In this document: positions 34,833 to 38,896 of the stretch, piece by piece | Layout of the letters: every line of letters begins with the position of its first letter | Position numbering within the stretch: the first letter of the stretch is position 1 | Source of the DNA: Candidatus Troglogloeales bacterium | GTDB taxonomy: Bacteria > Nitrospirota > Nitrospiria > SBBL01 > SBBA01 | Direction of reading: 5' to 3' | DNA: 38,896 nucleotides | NCBI GenBank assembly: GCA_005239925.1 | Contig: SBBA01000010.1 | Span: 1 to 38,896, forward strand | Notes under the pieces: generated by a model | Databases searched by the model: none | Told to the model about the DNA's origin: nothing | Seen by the model: only the letters and a program-made list of their open reading frames with translations | Translations under genes and position numbers: made by a program

Positions 34833-35557
34833 GATAGGTCATCCCGCAGGCGGCGTTCCGGCTCGCTTAATAAGCCACCCTGTTTTGCCTCAAGAAGATG
34901 GCGCAGATAAAGCATTTGTGTTCGAATCGCCAACATATAAATAAAAAGAAGCGACATCCCAATGGACATGAGAATAAGCGGCGTCCGAATCTCAGGGGAG
35001 ATGCTGATACCGCGCACAGAAATGGACATCGGCTGATGCAGTGTTCGCCACCACTCCACTGAGAAATAAACAATCGGCAGGTCAATAAAACCGATAATGG
35101 CCAAGACAGCCGCATAAGTGGCCTCTTTTCGTGGATCATCAATCAAGGCTCGGAGCATTACATACCCGATCAGAATCAACAACAAAATGGCAAAGGAGAC
35201 CAGCCGGGGGTCCCATGTCCACCAGGTATTCCAGGTGGGTTTCGCCCAGATCGACCCCGTGACAAGAGCCACAAGTGTAAAGAAAACACCCACACCTGCT
35301 GCGGCATGGCAGAGATTGTCAACGACGGGGTCTTTCTTCCAGAGGTAAAAGAGCGACCCCAGAAAGAGCGTTGTATAGGCCAATAATGCACATTTTGCAA
35401 AGGGAACATGGACGTACATAATCCGAACCACCTCGCCCTGATAGTAGTCCGGAGGAGAGGCGATCAGCCCCATGTACAGCCCCGCAAAGATAAAGAGGGC
35501 GGCACAAAAACCGATCTTCTCTTCAAACCGTCGTAATATTTTTATTAGTTTATGCAT
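34829..35557 (-). CDS. ccmC: Heme exporter/heme-handling protein CcmC
   Basis: 242 residues from ATG 35557 (MHKLIKILRRFEEKIG), six membrane helices. The WWD motif WNTWWTWDPRLVSF and the flanking His residues (in MYVHVP and TLHQPMS) coordinate heme. CcmC loads heme onto CcmE. Another in-frame ATG at 35587 lies inside the 3' arm of R1 copy C stem 3. Neither start has a strong ribosome binding site; ATG 35557 fits the family better. Confidence 0.93.
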   Translation of the reverse strand: MHKLIKILRRFEEKIGFCAALFIFAGLYMGLIASPPDYYQGEVVRIMYVHVPFAKCALLAYTTLFLGSLFYLWKKDPVVDNLCHAAAGVGVFFTLVALVTGSIWAKPTWNTWWTWDPRLVSFAILLLILIGYVMLRALIDDPRKEATYAAVLAIIGFIDLPIVYFSVEWWRTLHQPMSISVRGISISPEIRTPLILMSIGMSLLFIYMLAIRTQMLYLRHLLEAKQGGLLSEPERRLRDDLS

Positions 35558-35579
35558 TACCGTAACCAGACTCTCTATG

Positions 35580-35699
35580 GGTGACATCTACGTTTTTTGC
35601 GTAGATAATTTTCGTGTAATGACATCCACATGCACAGACCGACCGCAGGCGGCGTCCCGCCCAACGGGAGTGCTCCGCTCGCCTCCGCCCGTCGGCGGA
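35580..35699 (-). repeat. Intercistronic repeat R1, copy C (ccmB/ccmC)
   Basis: On the minus strand it begins at the base after the ccmB TGA (TCCGCCGACGGGCGG) and ends ATGTCACC at the ccmC start region. Stem 1 CCGACGGG/CCCGTTGG; stem 2 GGCGG-GACG-CCGCC (35648-35661), which differs from copy A at one base pair by a paired change; shared box TTACACGAAAATTAT; stem 3 ATCTACG/CGTAGAT (35586-35606 region), identical to copy B. Confidence 0.87.
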
Positions 35700-36377
35700 T
35701 CAATCATCCAGAATAAACTCAAACATCCAGAACGAGGCGATGGTCAGAACCAGGTCGAAGATCATTAAAAGCTCGATCCAATGGCGATAGAAAGAAAAAG
35801 GATCGCCAGAAAGCACGCCCTGCGTTGATTCAACGGCGCTGATAAAAACCGGTGCGGCCAGGGGGAATAACAACAATGGAAACATCACCTCCCTGGCTCG
35901 AATCTGCACGGTTAATGCAGAAAAGAGGGTTCCCAAGGCACAAAGGCCTACCGTTGCAGCCGTCATTACAAATAAAAGGGGCAACAATTTATCCAAAATA
36001 TCCAGATTAAAAAAGACAATAAACAGGGGAACCAGAATCAGTTCCACCATCAGCATAAGGCAAAGGTTGCCAATCAATTTCCCCAGATAGATGGCCCCTT
36101 TGGGGACCGGGGCAATCCGCAGATAGGAAAGACAGTCGTTGCTGGTTTCCGACAAGAACGACTTTCCTAGCCCCAGCACCGATGTAAAACCAAATGCCAC
36201 CCAGATAAGCCCAGGCATCAGGGCCAGCGTCATATCCCGATCCATTGAAAAGCTAAAGCTGAAAATGAGAATGACATTGAACGCGAAAAAAAACAAGGAG
36301 GAGATATTTTCACGGCTTCTCATCTCGGAGAGCAGGTCTTTCCAGACGATCCACTTAATGATATTAAAATAGGGCAT
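35700..36377 (-). CDS. ccmB: Heme exporter permease subunit CcmB
   Basis: 225 residues from ATG 36377 (MPYFNIIKWIVWKDLLSEMR), six membrane helices. Family motifs: KDLLSEMRSRE, ALMPGLIWVAFGFTSVLGL, LLLFPLAAPVFISA. With CcmA, CcmC and usually CcmD it forms the ABC complex that frees heme-loaded CcmE. Its start overlaps the end of ccmA by 14 bases. The upstream extension to 36467 lies inside ccmA and is rejected. Confidence 0.93.
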   Translation of the reverse strand: MPYFNIIKWIVWKDLLSEMRSRENISSLFFFAFNVILIFSFSFSMDRDMTLALMPGLIWVAFGFTSVLGLGKSFLSETSNDCLSYLRIAPVPKGAIYLGKLIGNLCLMLMVELILVPLFIVFFNLDILDKLLPLLFVMTAATVGLCALGTLFSALTVQIRAREVMFPLLLFPLAAPVFISAVESTQGVLSGDPFSFYRHWIELLMIFDLVLTIASFWMFEFILDD

Positions 36378-37035
36378 ACCCCAATTCCTTGACCGGAATC
36401 TCCCGTAACGTCTTATTATGTAAAATACCGGCGTGGCTTGCCACTTCGGCGGCCTTTGCACGATCATGGCTGCTCATCAAAACGGCCGTTCCTTTTTTAA
36501 GAAACTCACGAATACAATCGTTCATCATCTCCATCCCTTTTTCGTCGAGTGAGACGTAGGGTTCATCCAAGAGCAGAAGATTGGGGTTGGCCAAAAGCGC
36601 CTTGGCTAGGGCCAAACGCCTTTGCATCCCAGCCGATAAATACCGGCTCTTTTGTAACGCAAACGGGCCAATACCGACACGATCCAACACATCCCTGATC
36701 ATGCTGAATGACGGCGTCTCTCCACGAAGTCCCATCGTAAATTCAATATTCTCTGTAACTGTTAAGTCATCGTAAAGAAAAGTGCCATGCCCAATAAAAA
36801 AGAGGTAACGCCGCGCCTCCTCCCGACTCTGCTGGGTGTCCTTCCCCATGATCTCGATGGTCCCCGATGTCGGTTTGAGAAGTGTCGCCAGAATTTTCAT
36901 GAGGGTTGTCTTGCCCGCTCCATTGGGGCCAAACAGGACATAACAATCGCCCGGATTTAACGTCAAGGAAACATCCTTTAATACCTTATGATATCGGTAT
37001 GTATGGCTGATCTGGTATCCGAGAAGAGAAACCAT
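36364..37035 (-). CDS. ccmA: Heme exporter ATPase CcmA
   Basis: 223 residues from ATG 37035. Walker A GPNGAGKTT, signature LSAGMQRRLALAKALL, Walker B NLLLLDEPYVSLD, H-loop SSHD. CcmA powers release of holo-CcmE. First gene of ccmABC-(CcmE/D-like)-ccmE. A TTG at 37047 could add four residues. An R2 element ends the upstream side. Confidence 0.93.
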   Translation of the reverse strand: MVSLLGYQISHTYRYHKVLKDVSLTLNPGDCYVLFGPNGAGKTTLMKILATLLKPTSGTIEIMGKDTQQSREEARRYLFFIGHGTFLYDDLTVTENIEFTMGLRGETPSFSMIRDVLDRVGIGPFALQKSRYLSAGMQRRLALAKALLANPNLLLLDEPYVSLDEKGMEMMNDCIREFLKKGTAVLMSSHDRAKAAEVASHAGILHNKTLREIPVKELGYALF

Positions 37036-37045
37036 GAGAAGGCTC

Positions 37046-37136
37046 AAACGTCATTCCCGAATACTTCTATCGGGAATCCAGCGGTTTGCTCCCAACGGCT
37101 CTGGATTCCGGCCTAAAGATTGCCGGAATGACGTTT
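37046..37136. repeat. Repeat R2, complete copy with 12-base terminal inverted repeats
   Basis: AAACGTCATTCC (37046-37057) and GGAATGACGTTT (37125-37136) are perfect inverted ends of a 91-base element. Inside are the hairpin TCCCGAATACTTCTATCGGGA, slightly imperfect, and CTGGATTCCGG. No ORF. This MITE-like structure defines the R2 boundaries. Confidence 0.85.
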
Positions 37137-37216
37137 AAAAAATGCAACATGTCTGGCACAGGCTTAGTCGGGTGCGGTCAAATCCATGTTTTTAAAATAG
37201 AGAGGAACAACCCTTT

Positions 37217-37495
37217 TTAATGGTCCACGAGTTCTTTGAGTTCCTTCCCCGCTTTAAAGAAGGGAACTTTCTTCTCGGGAACAAGGACCTTCATTCCTGT
37301 CTTTGGATTTCGACCCTCTCGCTTTTTCCTGCTCCGTAAACGGAAACTCCCAAAACCCCGAATTTCGACCTTATCGCCGTCCTTCAAGGCGTCTTTAATA
37401 ATCTTTAAAATTTCCTTTACAACCACTTCAATCTCATCCTTCTTGAGTAGGGTGTATCGAAGTGACAGTTTTTCAATAAGTCCGGAGCGTGTCAT
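37217..37495 (-). CDS. ihfB: HU/IHF family DNA-binding protein, IHF-beta-like
   Basis: 92 residues: MTRSGLIEKLSLRYTLLKKD, GDKVEIRGFGSFRLRSRKKR, EGRNPKTG, VPFFKAGKELKE. The N-terminal MT-SxLIE and IEIRGFGSF pattern is IHF-beta-like; HU is the alternative. It bends DNA. Position next to sppA and rpsA matches the common rpsA-ihfB neighbourhood. It starts 1 base after the sppA stop. Confidence 0.9.
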   Translation of the reverse strand: MTRSGLIEKLSLRYTLLKKDEIEVVVKEILKIIKDALKDGDKVEIRGFGSFRLRSRKKREGRNPKTGMKVLVPEKKVPFFKAGKELKELVDH

Positions 37496-37496
37496 A

Positions 37497-38372
37497 TTAG
37501 AAGGATAAGAGATAGTGAAAGCCCATGGGCGAAAACGAAAAAGGGTTGCCTAAAAATTTACTCTGCAATGTCTCAAAAAAAGAAAAACCACGTTGCATTT
37601 CAATAATCTTTGGTTTCCCCTCGATACCGGCCAGTTGCGCGGTCTTTTCAACGGCGTCCTCAAGGTTGCCCAATCCATCCACGAGACCGACTTCCTTGGC
37701 CTGACGTCCCGTAAAAACACGCCCATCCGCCAAACTCTTTACCCCTTCAATTTCGAGTGAGCGCCCCTCCGCTACGGCTTCGATAAATTGATCGTGGATA
37801 TCATCCGAGACATTTTGCAATAGGAGTCTTTCTTCTTCTGTCATCTCGCGGAGAGGAGATCCCACGTCCTTATTTTTTCCCGACTTGATCACGACGCTCT
37901 GAATCCCGATTTTCTTAAGCAGTCCCTCGATATTGGATAGTTCCATAATCACGCCGAGGCTTCCCGTCAGCGTTCCGGGATTGGCCATAATAAAATCGGA
38001 GGCCGCGGCAATATAATATCCCCCGGAGGCGGCAACCGTGCCCATAGAGGTCACAATTTTTTTTGCCCCTGATTTTCGAATCTTTAAAACGGTATCATAA
38101 ATCTCCTGCGAGGGAACGACGGCGCCGCCGGGGCTATCAATTCGAAGCAGAATAGCCTTGATACGGTCATTATCCCGATACTGAGTCAGAAGATCAGTAA
38201 CCTCTTTGGCATCGGTAATGATCCCTTCAATTCGAATGAGGGCGATTTGATCCCCGCTGCCATCGAAATCGGGGTTAAACCCAACGCGGGCCATCCAGAA
38301 CATAAAGACAAAAAAGAGGGCCGAGAAAATCAGGAAGTAAAAGCTACCCATGAGGAGTGTTTTTCGTTCCAT
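37497..38372 (-). CDS. sppA: Signal peptide peptidase SppA
   Basis: 291 residues, the short (single-domain) form. One N-terminal membrane helix (about 8-28). Catalytic Ser116 in MGTVAASGGYYIA and Lys168 in SGKNKDVGSP form the Ser-Lys dyad; LLRIDSPGGAV and ANPGTLTGSLGV are family motifs. It degrades cleaved signal peptides at the membrane. Lies between rpsA and ihfB in the same direction. Confidence 0.94.
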   Translation of the reverse strand: MERKTLLMGSFYFLIFSALFFVFMFWMARVGFNPDFDGSGDQIALIRIEGIITDAKEVTDLLTQYRDNDRIKAILLRIDSPGGAVVPSQEIYDTVLKIRKSGAKKIVTSMGTVAASGGYYIAAASDFIMANPGTLTGSLGVIMELSNIEGLLKKIGIQSVVIKSGKNKDVGSPLREMTEEERLLLQNVSDDIHDQFIEAVAEGRSLEIEGVKSLADGRVFTGRQAKEVGLVDGLGNLEDAVEKTAQLAGIEGKPKIIEMQRGFSFFETLQSKFLGNPFSFSPMGFHYLLSF

Positions 38373-38387
38373 CGTGCTTTAGTCTTG

Positions 38388-38896
38388 TTACTGATCTACG
38401 TCTCGGAGTGAAAGGGCTATCTTCCGTTCCACAGAATCAAGGCGAATGACGCGTGCGTGAACCGTTTTGCCTACCGGATAGTGATCCGCTCCCCCATCGA
38501 CCTCACTGACATGAACCAACCCCTCGATTCCTTCTTCAAGTTCCACAAAAAAGCCGAAGTCGGTCTGTTTAGTAATTACGCCCTGTACAGAGGTTCCAAT
38601 GGGAAGCCGGGTGGAAATATCCTGCCAGGGATCGGTCGTTAACTGTTTGTAGCCTAGTGAAATACGTCCCTTTTCCCGATCCACCTTCAGAATAACGGCC
38701 TCAACGTCCTGACCCTTTTTAAAGACGTCAGAGGGGTGCTTAATATGGCGCGTCCACGAAATGTCGGAGACATGAATCAATCCGTCGACCCGTTCATCCA
38801 GGCCGACAAAAACACCAAAATCGGTAATACTTTTGACCTTACCGGAAATCGAGGTTCCGGGGGGATATTTCTCCTCCATCTGATCCCACGGATTGG
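38388..38896 (-). CDS. rpsA: 30S ribosomal protein S1, C-terminal part (partial)
   Basis: The open frame runs from the right edge (NPWDQMEEKYPPGTSI...) to the stop at 38388. It contains two S1 RNA-binding OB domains: GKVKSITDFGVFVGLDERVD...HVSDISWTRH and GVITKQTDFGFFVELEEGIE...HVSEVDG, plus a linker NPW motif typical of S1. S1 helps mRNA bind the 30S subunit. The start lies outside the window. The ATG at 38879 is internal. Confidence 0.94.
   Translation of the reverse strand, partial: NPWDQMEEKYPPGTSISGKVKSITDFGVFVGLDERVDGLIHVSDISWTRHIKHPSDVFKKGQDVEAVILKVDREKGRISLGYKQLTTDPWQDISTRLPIGTSVQGVITKQTDFGFFVELEEGIEGLVHVSEVDGGADHYPVGKTVHARVIRLDSVERKIALSLRDVDQ

Noticed and set aside
35700-36467. Longer ccmB start at 36467
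   Set aside because: The extra 30 residues lie inside ccmA and are not CcmB-like; ATG 36377 matches the family start.

Overview
The window is a bacterial chromosome segment with a Gram-negative gene set: cytochrome c maturation System I, Lol/Ybb-type ABC transport, an IHF-beta-like protein and a lipoprotein. A two-subunit glycine decarboxylase, the order tuf-rpmG-tRNA-Trp-secE-nusG-rplK and System I together fit a deltaproteobacterial-grade or related uncultured lineage. I cannot place it more precisely from sequence alone.

Layout. 1-12309 (+) is the core information-processing cluster: tuf end, rpmG, tRNA-Trp, secE, nusG, rplK, rplA, rplJ, rplL, rpoB, rpoC. 12614-14161 (+) is a lone lipoprotein. 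14189-18702 (-) is a ybbA/ybbP-type ABC exporter, split by toxin-antitoxin (TA) genes (brnTA, a truncated higB, higA), with the tesA-like esterase divergent beside it as in E. coli. Then come an EVE-domain gene, gcvPB-gcvPA-gcvT (no gcvH), a heptad-repeat membrane protein and ccmF. 26968-30834 (-) is an array of TA-type genes directly upstream of ccmF: a PIN toxin with partner, two near-identical relE-relB-hicB cassettes, each preceded by a piece of the ccmF 5' end, and a frameshifted DUF4258 gene with a DUF2283 gene. Next are an M20 peptidase, a Rieske ferredoxin, a ruined antidote/ParE pair (32664-33120) and an unknown + gene. The rest of the ccm locus (ccmA, ccmB, ccmC, a CcmE-like/CcmD-like fusion, ccmE) is at 33784-37035 (-), followed by ihfB, sppA and the rpsA end.

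The most unusual signal is a dispersed repeat, called R1 here. Three full copies lie between co-directional genes (rplK/rplA, rpoB/rpoC, ccmB/ccmC). Each starts at the base right after the upstream stop codon, points the same way as transcription, and can fold into two or three stems whose base changes largely keep pairing. R1-like sequence also appears inside the ybbP coding region without breaking the frame, and a 19-base R1 unit sits inside a second repeat family (R2). The second major signal is the TA array with its ccmF-derived leader fragments.
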